Source: Cordilura impudica
Lineage: Eukaryota; Arthropoda; Insecta; Diptera; Scathophagidae
Length of the DNA stretch: 64,000 bases
Direction: 5' to 3'
Assembly (NCBI GenBank): GCA_963682025.1
Contig: OY821520.1
Span: forward strand, 181,462,825 to 181,526,824
A program made the translations under genes and the position numbers. The notes below the pieces were generated by a model. It did no database searches. It worked only from the letters and a program-made list of their open reading frames with translations, and was not told the origin of the DNA. The number at the start of each line of letters is the position of its first letter. The stretch's first letter is position 1. Shown here piece by piece: positions 33,764 to 46,539 of the stretch.

Positions 33764-34183
33764 TTAACATTTTTGTATATATTTTTTTGTATTTCGTAAA
33801 AAATTTTGATATTTTTGAAATTTAGTATAACCACCCAGCAAACAGTTTTTTAATAGTTCTATAGTAAAGATAAAAATTATTATTATTGCGTTATTAGAGA
33901 AAGTTCGGGTATTATTTCGAAAACTAATGATTGCTTCACAAATCTTCGTATATAAGTTTGCAGTTGCTTCGCAATCATATTTTGGTGCTTTCAGCCTTTC
34001 TATTGAGTGTGTTTGAAGTTTTGAATATATATGAATTAGTAAATATTTGTAATTAATTATTATGTTTTTTATATTTAGAATATTTTTTTTACTTTTGTGG
34101 GTAATCGGTAGTGTGCTATATAGTTGAGCTAGACCTAATATTATTTTATTCCTTGTTTGCTGTAAAGATTGGTGTTTAGTCAT
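33764..34183 (-). CDS. Unrecognised 139-codon open frame
   Basis: Begins MTKHQSLQQTRNKIILGLAQ and is Lys/Asn/Ile-rich with a hydrophobic segment (NAIIIIFIFTIELL) around residues 98-111. It is the longest unexplained single frame in the AT-rich part of the window, but composition alone makes such frames plausible by chance. There is no domain, no homologue I know and no supporting neighbour. It could be a remnant of an element or noise. Confidence 0.12.
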   Translation of the reverse strand: MTKHQSLQQTRNKIILGLAQLYSTLPITHKSKKNILNIKNIIINYKYLLIHIYSKLQTHSIERLKAPKYDCEATANLYTKICEAIISFRNNTRTFSNNAIIIIFIFTIELLKNCLLGGYTKFQKYQNFLRNTKKYIQKC

Positions 34184-35914
34184 TTCATGGATTTTATTTT
34201 TTTGGCATTTTATTTTTTTATTATTATTTTTTCATCATTTTATCTTTTTCGTCATTTTATATTTTTATATTTTAATATTTTTGAATTTAATGAATTAACT
34301 CCTTTAAGTATTAGTATTTTTATTTAAGTTTTCGGCTATAATAAGTTTTAATATTGAATTGTCATCACTACATGTCAAAACGTTTGGGAAATTTGAATTG
34401 TTAGCTTTAAGGATCCATTTTGAATTTTTAATAAAAATCATTCTTGTATTGAAGTCGGAACAGACCGGTCTTGTACTTTTTTCGTGCGAATTCTAATTCT
34501 ATAAAATTTCTCCGCCATATTAACAATTCAAAAAAAAAATTAAATCCAAATTAAAATAATAGTGGTAGCAAATACTAATGTCGCAATAATTCCTTAAAAA
34601 AGCTTAAGGAAGAATGTTATATTTATATTAACACGATTAAAAAAATTAGAAATTCAGAAATGGCAGTTGTAAAATCTATTAAACCTTTTTAAATGTGTTT
34701 AAATGAGGTTTTAGCTGTCAGAATAATAGTTTCATGTTCCCAGAACTCTACACATTACAAAATGACTCTTGAATGCAATTAATATTTTCGATCTTTTATA
34801 GACGTTCCATTGACGTAAGCCAGTGTTCAAAATTTCTCAACTAGTGTATCCCATATTTCCTTCCAATTTTGAAAATGATTTTTGTTTTCGTTTATAATTT
34901 TTGTAAATATTAATATTGAATTATTTCATCTTAAATGCATATAACCAATTGATTAACAAAGAGTTAAAAAAATCAATTCGCAAATATTCTTTTATTACTC
35001 CCTAAAAATAAAACTAAAATTGGTGAATTTTTTTTAATGAAAATGTTGCATAAAACTGGTCTTTATGATTCTTTGTTATGTATTGCAGTTAAGCAATTTT
35101 CTTTTATCGGAAGCTCTAATAGTATTAGCAAAAATAATGAATTAAATTCTTTGTTAATATCCAAAACTATAATTTTCATACAAGTTCCTACACAATTAGG
35201 GGGGGTAAGGTTTTTAAAAACTTTTTTCATTTTTTCTTCTGAATGTACAATATGTCGACAATGTTGTCCAATTAAATTGGAGCAAAACTAACGAAGATAT
35301 AGCGTTTCAAACGACAGGCCTCATATAGTATATCCTATATAAATCAGTTTTTAAAAACTTTGAATCGATTTTCTCGCAAACAACATGTTTAAAGTCCGTG
35401 AACATCATAACTCAAAATCTACTTGATTAATTCGTTCGAAATTTTATACACTATTTCTACACATAAATTACCAGGTAGTCACGAAGGGTTTTTTTTTTAC
35501 CATTTTTCCCTTTTTTTAGCAATAAATTTACCGAAAAGCGTGCTTTTCACTTTACAATGCTGCCAAAAATAAAAAAATTAAAAAAATATATTCGTGATTA
35601 CCTCGAGGAACATATCACCTTTTCAACGTATTTCGATTTTTTTTATTTCACATGATCCGGTAACGAGTTATGATGGTTACCACAACTCAACTTTTTTTCG
35701 AGGCGCCTCGGGAGATTCGCAGTCACGGAGTTATTTATTAAAATTTGTAATTGAAAATTTTTCAAAGGTACTTCAAATGTTATACTATAACGTGCATATG
35801 AAATAAATAATTCAACATTATTCATATCTTTAAAAAAAAATATGAAATTGCGCCTTTTTTCGCCTTTAAAACCACCAACTTTCTTACTGGCGAGCGCTCT
35901 GCAGATGGATATCC
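34184..35914. other. AT-rich spacer
   Basis: Short simple repeats of AAAATGANGAAAAA type (34190-34270, minus strand) precede AT-rich sequence. An open frame at 35037-35291 (MKMLHKTGLYDSLLCIAVKQ) is not recognisable. Nothing else is seen. Confidence 0.4.
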
Positions 35915-36605
35915 ACACATTATTTAAACAACTTCCACATGATCTGATCATTATTTCTCGCGGTTAACCTTAAATCGTATAAAAGCCTGCTTTCAAAAAA
36001 GAAAAATTAAAATGGTTTATATTTCTTTCACAATTGGTATTTAATTTTACATCCGAAAAAACATTTGAATTTCAGTAATACGCTTCTTTTTATTTTTGGT
36101 TTTTAATGTTACCACCATTTCAACACACACGTGCCGTTTGCAATAACAGTAAACTCCTGGAATTGCGATTGGATTTTTTTTTATTTTTTTTTCATTAAGA
36201 TTAAGCCGATCAGAATAAAGAGAGAAAGTATAATATTTAGAAATATTTTTCTAGTTTTTTGTAACATTTTCCAATTTGAAAATTTCTCAGATTTTGAGAC
36301 ATATGTATTTTCTTCATAAAAATTCACAGATTCTGATTCATAGATTATGCGATATTTCTCCTTTTGAAAAGATACAATTGAAGAGTTTATCTTAAAGAAA
36401 AATATATCCGAATTAAGAAATGTTCCAATTGTATGGAAGAGAAACTGTCTCAGAATCTTATTTTCTAGAATCTTTTTATCAAACCTGTCTTAAAATACGA
36501 AAACCAGTATAACTGAAAAATATTTTGAAGACATGCTGTTGTACGTTTTCAGGTTAATCACGAGAAATAATGATCAGATCATGTAGGAATTGATTAAATA
36601 TGTTT
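35915..36605. repeat. Inverted-repeat pair, possible MITE
   Basis: The reverse complement of 35915-35970 (GGTTAACCGCGAGAAATAAT then GATCAGATCATGTGGAAGTT) matches 36551-36605 (GGTTAATCACGAGAAATAAT then GATCAGATCATGTAGGAATT). About 580 bases of AT-rich non-coding sequence lie between the arms. The ends of the element, if it is one, were not fixed. Confidence 0.5.
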
Positions 36606-38215
36606 TCATCAGAGTTGGTGATAATTTAATTACTAAAAGTCGCTTTCTGGTGAACCGCTAGAAAAAATAGACGGATCTAATTAAATGATGTATTTTCACT
36701 TTAGGTGAATGTTTCAGAGACCAACCTGGTCGGCAAGTTTGTGAAAACATAGTAGCAAGATTGCGCCTTAAATAAAGAAACAAACCAAACTAAATAAAAC
36801 CATATAAAAAAGGTTCCAAAATTGAAAAATATAATTAAGAATCATATATTTGTTCGAGTAGTAAACATCTTACTCCATTCTCCGAAACGCTGAAGTGTCT
36901 AAATTCTTACAATTTCTAGGACAATAAAATGTGTTGTTACAATTTTTGGGAATGGCCCCTTTTATTTATGGCACAAATTGGCGAATTGGCATACATTATA
37001 CTTTTGTTTAAACCTGTGGCTCTGAAACCTTTTTGTAACTCTACAATATCGAGACATGAAAATGTTGGTTTTACCAGACATTTTTAAATGCAATTTCACT
37101 TTCAAAAAACTTTTAACACTTAGAATTTCGCTGGAAATCTGAAATTCCTACTTATGTAAATCAAGTTGTTTATTTTAAGAAAATGGTGTAATTTATACTT
37201 GGGGACCTTCAAAATTATTGAAATTTTATAAAAAAAAATATATAAATATTTCTTTAAAAAACTGTTCACGTTTTAGAACCATCAACTTTCTTTACATTTT
37301 AGAATAGTCAATGTCAAAAAAAGTTTTCATGTTCTGGAATCTTCATATTTTAGTTTTTCACGTTTCTGCGAGATCACTGAATGTTTTACTTTCAATAATA
37401 TGAACTAATTTTTATTTTAACATTAATCATTTCAACTCGAATACTTGTTGTATTCAACAAACATATTAATATGATGTGAAGTCAAACAAGGCATTTCTTT
37501 TTAAAATTAGTGACGAAATTATTTGCTTGGTTTTTTAAACTGTCTCAATTTCTGTCAGTTGCGTTAAGCGAGGTGGCACTGTATTTATAGCTGAAATAGA
37601 AAAAAGCTAAAACGTTTCTTACAGATTTCACTTTAATTTCCATGACATGGCATTGTTATTTTTATTAATTCGAATCAATATATTACAATCCATTTGAAAT
37701 CCCAATCGTTCAGAGGTTTAATTAAAAACTTTAGTGTACTTACAATCTGTAAGATTGTTTGACATTTAAAACTGTTTCACTTGAATGTGTATTTTGTATG
37801 AAAGTGTGAGTACATACCGTTTTCATTTATAAGATTCTGAAATATTTAATATTGCATAAAATTATTATAAACCTTAAAGTACACCAATCGTTCATCCCTG
37901 CTTATTTCACATATTAAGAAAATTCTTTTAATGTATACATAAATGTGTGTGTACGTACCATAGATACATATGCAGAGGAATATAAAGATTTAATGACATA
38001 CATACACGTTACACTGTGTATGCATGGATTGTAATTGTAAAGATATATGGGGACACTGTACATATTTATATATATATATGTATATATAAAATACATATAT
38101 ATATATACATATATATATATATAAGATACATATACACGCCACTAGCTTCATGCAGTGTTTTCATAAAGAAAAATATCTGTATCTATACATTATTAAAGAT
38201 TAGATTTTGCTCCAT
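36606..38215. other. AT-rich spacer with a solitary TIR and a TA/ATAC microsatellite
   Basis: A lone pogo-like end, TTAAGCGAGGTGGCACTG, lies at 37564-37581. A degenerate (TA)n/(ATAC)n microsatellite occupies about 38062-38132. The open frames over it are repeat artefacts. No gene is seen. Confidence 0.5.
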
Positions 38216-39120
38216 TTGTTAAGTGGCTTGGACCACCGTCATTTGTTTTGTTGGTGTGCTTACACACACCCCGAGTGTCATATAAAGTTTGTCTTTTTTT
38301 TATAGACTTTTTATTTCCTCTGTGATTCCCTCCCTGCCTGTTGTGTCTGGATTGTACATTCTGACTTGTTGTTTGTTGCCAGTCTTTTTGCTGGCGCTTT
38401 ACCAAAAAATGTAATCGTCTTCGTCTGCGTCGCTCTAATATACTCTTATAGTTAGAACTTGGTTACTCTGAATATTTGTCTACAATGCGCTTGTTCGATT
38501 TAAACTCTCCTCAAGTGTGTGGAAAAATAATAGGAGTAAAGGGCGTTCAGTAAGGTTTCAAAGGCAATTTCATGATTTAAAACAACTTTTTTTTCTTCAC
38601 CGTTCGCCATCAGTTTATGGTGTTCGCAACCTGCAAACAGTTTTAAAACATTTTGTTGTTGTTGTTGTTCTTGTTGTTGTTGACTTTAGACTCTCTTTAT
38701 GTTGAGTACCAACCATTGATGACAATATACCATCCGTTGTTAGTGTGCAAAAAAGTTTGTTCCTTATAAAGTATTTTTTCCTATTCTTTTGTCAGCTTTT
38801 CTTGCCGGGCTGTGTTTACTTCACACCAACAGTGTGTCAATGCAGTTGTAGTATGAGTGTTGGGCGACTGCATAGTACTTTGATTTAAACAAAAAAAAAA
38901 AATAAATATGAAAAAAAATGTTTGCCTTTTGAGGATGTGATGCATAGCAGCTATTTAGTTTGCTTCTACATTTTCTTCTGTGTTCGATTTTAACAAAGAA
39001 TTCAAGTACTGTCATAGTGTGAATTGTGTGTACTTTAAGCCACTCCTTCGCTTATGTGTGAGTTAAGCGTCGCGGATTGGTGTCCCTCAACCAATAGCTT
39101 TAGTAAATATTGGTTGTGGC
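38216..39120. other. Non-repetitive, less AT-rich island
   Basis: This block contrasts with its AT-rich surroundings. It has TG/CA-rich words, a (GTT)n run near 38650-38680 and a TCACACC word at 38820-38826. There is no transposon fragment and no convincing open frame. It resembles in texture the leader/promoter zone at 14-16 kb. It may be an enhancer or alternative 5' exon of bi or of a neighbour; this is inference. Confidence 0.35.
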
Positions 39121-42100
39121 TGGTTTCTTAGATGAATCTATTTATTTGCTTTACGAATATGTATTGTTACTTTGGTGTCATTTAATGTTTGGTATACTTT
39201 AGTTTAGATTTCAACGCCAACAATTTTACATTATTTATGCTGTATATATTAACGGCCATCGACTTAAAAAATAATTGATTTTCCGACACTTAAATCAAAA
39301 GAAAACTTCTTATCTACTTCTAAGACCCTTAACATATTGAATTTTTATTATCAATTAAACATTACTTATGTGGTGTTACAAATTATATTTTACCTTATTT
39401 CTCAACATTTTCTTAAATAAAAAACATTTCTCAGAACCCCTCCATAATTGACATGAAATAAAACTCCATCATTTCTTTGCATATATTCAATATCAATATT
39501 AACATTTACTTTTTGTTACATATCAATCAGGAGCATAATTACCGCTGTCGTGACTGAAATAATTTCACATTGAAATTAATTGCTATATGTAGTCCGAAAT
39601 GTTCACATAATGGGACTCGTTAAGTATCGAAAAATATAATGAGTATACTTTTGGGCCATTTTTAAAATTTAAAAAAAAATATTCTGTCTTAAGCAAAATT
39701 TTGGAAAATTAAATAATTAAAAACTTATTTTATTTCAAATTTCTATAGTTCTTGAAGAAGCACAATTTCTTTATTCTATTGTGTAAAATTTCGTACGCTT
39801 CCAAGTAAATTCCGTTGCAGAATTTTACTTGCTTTCTAACAACTGCCATAATTAGCTCCTTGTTGTTATTGTCCCCCACTCAGAATTTTCGGTCTAAATA
39901 TTTAAATAAAATTATTGTTCTACTGTGAAGTAGAATTTCTTTGCTTTCTCAAAAGTTAAAGAAATGAAAATAGTTTGATAGCTGTTTTAGGACTCTCTGT
40001 TTGCATCTTTGTTTTGATATGTTATAGGAAAATTAGAATTTTAGAAATTCACCTCAAGTAGTTTCCATACAAACGTTAAATTTCGATTTAAACATAAATT
40101 TTCGTAAATTTCGTTCGGAAAAATTTTAAAAGTGAAACGATCAGTTGGAATAAGTACTTTAGAATTGTAAATAGCTATCAAAAACTCATTACAACTGATG
40201 AATTTTGGACGCATAATTACTCTAGTAATTTTATATGCAAAATTTTTACCAATATCCGATTAAACGATTCAAAAATGTTATTTTAAATATTGCGATAATT
40301 TTAATTTCACCGAATGTAATGTTGCGATCTTCAGATATACTGTATATGCCATGATAAAATTTGTATCGATTTGGAGAATAATCAATTATAGGATCGATTA
40401 TCGAGAAGAAAAGAAATTTTTTAAAGCTTCGTATCAAAGGAAAGCTATTGGGCTGCAGTTTTTAAGTAATTAGAAAGAAATTATTGCCACTCAAATAACA
40501 TTTCTAAAAAAAATTTTAATTAACATGTCTTTAAATTTTTAAATTGAAAACTTTTTGTAGCTGTTTTCTCAACCATTTCAGTTCTTGGGAATCAATGGAA
40601 ACATCAAATTCACGAAAGAGTAAAACAGCAACATTGAAATAAAACACAACATCAGTATAAGAAAGAAACAAAAGTACACAGAAGTAAAAACACCATTTAC
40701 TACCAGATTCCAATGGATCAAAGCGAAGAAAAATGTTTTTTGTTGAAGATTCTCAATACTAATTCCCTATTATGTTCAAGACACATGCATCTAGCAAGAC
40801 CTAAGTGGAATACCCCATAAACATATATACACTTCAGTTGGAAAAATTAGTAAAAATTAAAACAAATATTTGATACCGCCGCATTAATTAATATATTAAT
40901 TATTCTTTTGTTATGCAAATAAATTTATGTTTTTATTATTTGCATTAAATATTGGAAGGGTTTCAAAATAAAATGTTTGACAATTATATTACTAATTCTA
41001 TTATTTTTTTACTACTTTCAACTTAAAAAGAAATAATTTTATTGTTTTAGTATGTATGAGGCCAACAAATTCACTAATTGGCAACAATTCGTTTTTTAAA
41101 TGGCAAATCTACTTTAGAAAATATAATTAATTAGAAACAATACAGTTGTTCACTATGTCGAACATATTATTAAAATATAATTGTTAACTGTCAACAATTT
41201 TGTGGGTCAATATAACAAACTCGTTGTTAAAAAAATAAAAAAATTAAAAATATTTATTATATTAACCAAATCAGTTGTTAGAGCCTTTTACATTAAAAAT
41301 TGTTTGCATTGACGAAACTGGTGTGTTTAAAATGACAATGTATATGTAGTAATTTTTTTCTGTGTATTTAACATAAATTTTATTCGCATAATATTAAAAT
41401 TTGTAAATTATTAGATTAATTTTTAAATTTGTGTTGTGTAATCGAGAAAGGAAAAAGTCGCTTACTTGAACTATTCATTTTAATCGAACAAATAAAATAC
41501 AGCGAATAATTTGTAGACATTAAAAACATTAATATTTTGTTTGCTAACTTTCATCAGTCTATTATTAACAAAATGGGCTATTGATCACTTATAAAAAACA
41601 TAGTATACAAAATATACAACTTATCAATTATAATAATATATGCGTTTTCCAAAAACCACCCTTTAATGGACGTGGATTTTTAATGAAAAGTTGTTATATC
41701 CGTTCAGACATACGTATAAATTCGTGGAAACTACTGATGAGGTACTTACTGAATAACTGATCACAGATTTTTAACTGAATTAGCTTTGACTAAAAAAAAA
41801 AATTTAATTTCAAAAATTAAATAATTTTCATTTAAAACTGATTCTAAATTGTGTATAATTTTTTAAAAAATACTGATATAGTTAATTTATGTAGATTTTA
41901 TTTAAAACAAAACATACCATAATCAATTAATTTAAAATAGGTGATCCAACTTGGAACCGATTAACTTTTTATATATATTATATATTTTATATATAAGGTG
42001 TATATTGTTAAAAGCTTTCCAATTATGTATATTTTGTAAGTCTCTGATCAGTTACTCCTGAGAAATTTAAGCCACGCCCATTGAAAAGGAGGAAACAACA

Positions 42101-43400
42101 ATATATCAAATCTGTTATATATTTTATATGTATATTTACAAATTTTCAACAGGTGGCCGATATCCCCTTTATGAACCTTTGATTGATAAAACATAGCACA
42201 CAAAATTTTAAAAAATAAACGCAAGAGGTCCTTTTTACCCGACAAATGCAATAACAGGGCTGTGTAAAAAAATAGACGGTTATGACGAGAAAATATTTGA
42301 TTCGATATATTCCTCTTAAAAAAATAAGAATATTTGGTTATTTTTGTAATTGTTTACACTAAAATTTGTAGTTGTTTTAAAAATTTTTTTTATTATGTAA
42401 TAATATAAAAATAAAATAATAATAAAAATAAATCATATATAATAAAGAAAAAGTTTTTATTAGAGTTTAGAAATTTAATAATCTCAATTTAGCTTTATTG
42501 GAGCTAAAAACTTTAGCATACTATTCTCCTATATATTTTAAGGATATTAAAATACGTTATAACTTAAATAGTACTTTTAAAAATATAAAAGCAAAAAATT
42601 AGAGTTAAAAAATGGAACGCCGAAGTGTAAAAATTTTCCGAGACCAAGGTCAAAATGGAAACCTTCGAACGGAACTTGTGGTAGAACACGCAAAACTAAC
42701 TAACCAACAGATTCTCATATTGCAGTTTTAGTCAAACAGCAGCCGGTTTCATTATGCAGTAGTACACAATGTAGTTAGCGCTCGCAAACTATTTACCACA
42801 ATTCGAAAGAAGCTCAGTTGATTATTTCAATAATATTTTATGGAAAATATTGTATGACAATTGGGGAAATGTCCGAAGAACAAAAGGTAAGAAGCTTGAT
42901 GAGGAGCAACGCAAAAGAACCGTGAAAAATGGCGGGGGAAGTTATGAATAAGGAAGTTACAAGGGTCTTGCTCTCCTATGCGGAGAACCATATACATTCC
43001 AGAACAGATTTTGTGAAATCGAAATTGTAAGTAAGTCTATTATTTTGAGTCGTTAAAATATGAGTTTTTTTATTCCATCAATTAACAAAATTTAGGAAAA
43101 TAAAACTAACATGAAAGGTTGCTTGGGAACCACACAAAAATCACGATGAAACATGAATATGTTATAGAATATGAAAAAGTACTAAAAAATGGTACTTTTG
43201 ATCAAAAGAAACCATATGAAAATTGGACATCATGTGAGAGAAATGCAGAAGACATATATTAACAGTTATGCTTAACTCCACGTGATACTTAACTTTTTCA
43301 GTACAATACATCACCGCCTTTCATCAAAAACGTTTTTTCGATTTTTGGAACTCTTAAAGAGGATATAATTTTTTTAATGCAAAACAAATTTTGAGAATTT
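39121..43400. other. Long AT-rich spacer
   Basis: No gene is recognised across 4 kb. TTTTTTTCTGTGTATTTAAC near 41352 resembles an end of the CACACAGAAAA MITE family without a clear body. About 42600-42960 holds phrases such as GAGGAGCAACGCAAAAGAAC that could be the 5' part of the Tc1 debris that follows, too decayed to confirm. Confidence 0.4.
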
Positions 43401-43529
43401 TTTCAGATTGTTTGGTGGTCCATACGGGGACGATGTTTCCCAAAAAAAAAAAAAAAAATATGAAATATTGTAATAAAATCAGATAAATCACTTCTGAAGA
43501 AGACCACCAACACGACAAAAATATACAAG

Positions 43530-44125
43530 AAACAGCTTTGGGGTGTGTTTGGCTGGACAGGATATTTAAATATGGTACAAGTTGAAGAAACAATGACCGC
43601 AGATGTCTAGTATATTGACATCACTTCTGAAAATCTGGAAGAGTCAATTAAAAAATGCGGTATGGAAAACGATTCAATATTGATCAGACAATAATGCAAA
43701 CCACAAAGCTTTTAAAATAATGGATTTTTCCAAACGAAAAAATAAAATAATTTGAGTAGCAATTCCTGTGATCCAGATGTAAATCAAAGTTTTATTATGA
43801 TCAATGTATTTGATATCGGAATGAAACAGCCCCTTATGTTTACAAAAATGGAGGCCAATTCACACCTACCCGCTTTTAAATTTTTCAGATACTACAATAG
43901 CTCAGTTGCCTAAATAAAACTTTGTAAATTTAAAGACATTAAAAAAAGAATTGGAATGGTGGGAAGATTTGAAGCCGAATGAGTAGTAGTAAAAAGGAAT
44001 AAATATCACTTCCAGAATAAAGCACGGCGGTGAAGAAGTGGTGGTGTGGGACTGTACATCAGCAAAAATTACTGCTGATCTGGAACTTATCGATAGGATT
44101 ATGAACAGAGATTATTTATTATAGA
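43530..44125 (+). pseudogene. Two decayed Tc1-type transposase pieces
   Basis: From 43540 the frame reads GVFGWTGYLNMVQVEETMTA, then YIDITSENLEESIKKCG. A shift leads to DNNANHKAFKIMDF, the counterpart of the QDNDPKHT block with the second catalytic Asp. From about 43960 a second piece reads KPNE, then IKHGGEEVVVWDCTSA and LELIDRIMNRDYL. This corresponds to VKHGGGSVMVWGC---G-L--IDGIMN, which in an intact protein comes before the QDND block. The order is therefore duplicated, implying two insertions or a rearrangement. Both pieces carry stops. Confidence 0.6.
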
Positions 44126-44455
44126 CATGGGAATCTTATCTACCTTATCTACCTTGTTGCAGCAAGAAAATTAACCTTAGCACAAAATCCTTGTTGTCTG
44201 TGTATGGTTACTTTATAAATATAAATCCCATCAAAAATGTATACTGCCATTTGGACAATTTTTAAGTGTTTTCTAGTAAAATTGTAATTTTCCAAAACTC
44301 GTAGAAATCTAACATCTTGCCTAGAAAACAATTTTATTGACATTTTTATTATTTTTTCGAAAGCATATAGTTTGGTTATAGGTATAAAATTGCCTTTTTC
44401 AAAATTCAAACTTGAAAACTGCGAAGAAAAAATGCTCTAACTCGAGTAACCATTT

Positions 44456-45226
44456 TTATACCCTATACCACTATGTGGTTTGGGTATAATGACTTTGTGC
44501 TGCTGTTTGTAACAACCAAAAATATTTGACCCAGACCCATCTTTAATTATACCGATCGAATCAGAATCACTTTTTGAGTTGATTTAACAATGTCCGTCCG
44601 TCTGTGTGTCCATGTAAACCTTGTAATCAAACTGCAGGTTGCAAATATGAATATATTTGGATGAAATTTGGTACATAAGCTTTTATCGGCCATGGGATGA
44701 AAGCTATTGAAATTGGTGGGAATCGGTCCATGTTCAGACCTAGCCCCATACAAATGACCCCTATGAAATCGACATAAATTGCCATAAGATCCAAATTGTC
44801 ATATAGATCTTACTCAAATTGGGTTTGTATGCATTCATTACATCCATTAATGAGTAGTCCAAAAATGATCCCTTTGGCCCCATATAGAGCTGCTTCCCGA
44901 TATTCACTTAAATCTATTAAAAAACAAAAATATTGCATTGATTCTTCACAAATTTTGTTTGTATATGTTTTTGCAAAATACAAGAGACGTTACCAACCAT
45001 GGTCAGGATCGGTCCATTTTTGGACCTAGTTCCCATATAGATATAGCATCCGATATGAACTTTTTCATATCTGCAGCCAAAAAAAAAATTATAAAAATCC
45101 CACTCAAATGTGGTTTTTGCTTATTTTCTATGTCCAGTTAGTTGGGCCTAAGAGATAGGGTTTCTAAACGCATGGTATAGGGTATCATATAGTCGGTCTA
45201 GACCGACTATAATTTTCTTACTTGTT
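44456..45226 (+). repeat. Hairpin-ended dispersed repeat, copy A
   Basis: Starts TATACCCTATACCACTATGT and ends with a perfect 22-bp palindrome (45189-45210, half-site ATAGTCGGTCT) followed by AATTTTCTTACTTGTT. It matches 54124-54938 closely along its whole length, for example CTTTTATCGGCCAT and ATGTTCAGACCTAGCCCC. It has no coding capacity. The 3' hairpin with a short terminal signature and no inverted repeats fits a non-autonomous Helitron/Helentron (DINE-like) element; the class is inferred. Confidence 0.7.
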
Positions 45227-45352
45227 ATTTTTCACTTGAAACCTCTATGAAGAAAACAAGATACTGATATCTGTATTAACGAAATTGGTTGGTCCTAACT
45301 CGAGATAGAAATCATAAAAAAACTTATCCATAAAAATGTTATTGCATATAAA

Positions 45353-45458
45353 AACAAACAAGTCGCTAGGCCGACTATACGATACCCTTCCATTAGTTCC
45401 GGCAAAGTGTCTTAAGTCCAGCCATGCTAATAGAGATCATAAGCGCCATAGCAAATTA
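45353..45458 (-). repeat. Partial inverted copy of the hairpin end
   Basis: AACAAGTCGCTAGGCCGACTATACGATACCCTTCC is a variant of the hairpin end of the 44456-45226 family in the opposite orientation. The last three bases before 45459 (TTA) are the left target duplication of the MITE that follows. Confidence 0.5.
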
Positions 45459-46314
45459 CACTGTGGAATATTTTCGCAGTTATTGCCTGGGGGGATAGAA
45501 ATTCCGAATTAAGTTGAAACTACTAGGCCAGTATAGTAAAACCCCCAAAGGTTCCACCGATGATTTCTTACTTCATTCTTCAGCAAAATTGTAGCTAAGC
45601 TTAAATAAACAATTTTTTTAATATATCCACGTAAAAAATAGAATAACAAATACTGATGAATGTTTGGTTTAATATTAAAAATGTTTAAATCTCTTCTACT
45701 CTATTAAGTCTCTTCTACTCTACTAATAAATAACTAGAAGATTCCAGCAAAAACGAGTGTAGTTTCTAGGCAACGTCATTTCTCAACTTAGCTATTTCAC
45801 AAACCAACACTTTTTTGGTTTATTATTATTACATTAACAAATTTAATAAATACACACATAGTATATGTATAATTTTATGTATGTGTTAGTAGCAACTTTG
45901 AATGCAATTTACTCAAAACAAAGGAAAAAATTAAAAAATCTGTAAATCTGGTGAACAGCAAATAAGAATCACCTTTCAAATGGTATACGTTTGGTCAAAA
46001 TCGAGATAAAACGGTGTAACAAAATATCGGTAACAAAAAATCACCTAGCCTATTAATATTATAGATAAACATACATCCTGAATATGTTATGTTATTCAAA
46101 AAATTGGTTAAAAAATTAGTCCAACTTGATTTGCTGAAGAATGAAATAAGAAATCATCAATGGTTTTTGAATTATAGCTGAAAAATAAGGAAACAAATAT
46201 CATAATTATGAAAATATGTAAAAAAAAGTTTGGCCTGGAGGTTTCATTATACTGGCCTAGTATTTTCACCCTGACTTGGAATTTCTCACGTCCCAGAATG
46301 GTTGTTGCACTGTG
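45459..46314. repeat. 856-bp MITE with CACTGTG ends and TTA duplication
   Basis: Ends are CACTGTGGAATA on the left and CACAGTGCAACAACC read inward from the right. After a weaker stretch both continue GAAATTCC, then a nearly identical run beginning TACTAGGCCAGTATA. The arms pair again further in (GATGATTTCTTACTTCATTC against GATGATTTCTTATTTCATTC). TTA flanks both ends (45456-45458 and 46315-46317). Other copies are at 1-60 and 28745-29010. The interior is AT-rich and non-coding. Confidence 0.7.
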
Positions 46315-46539
46315 TTATCAGACACCAAGTTTAAGTGAGATTGTCAATTATTTGTTGTCTGTATACACTAGAAATTAAGTAAATAACATTTATAAAGATA
46401 AAACTAGTTACGACGTGACAACTTAAAACCAGCGGCCATATTTTGTGAGGCTACTTACATACATATGTATTCTAAAATCATGTGCCAAATAAATGTGAAA
46501 AAATTTATATTGTCCTCGTTGTTGAATGCCGGCAACAGC

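Noticed and set aside
38016..38222. 68-codon frame rich in Tyr/Ile
   Set aside because: Translation of a TA/ATAC microsatellite.
44796..45141. Two frames of 67-77 codons in the hairpin-ended repeat
   Set aside because: Not shared as open frames by copy B despite high DNA similarity, so not coding.
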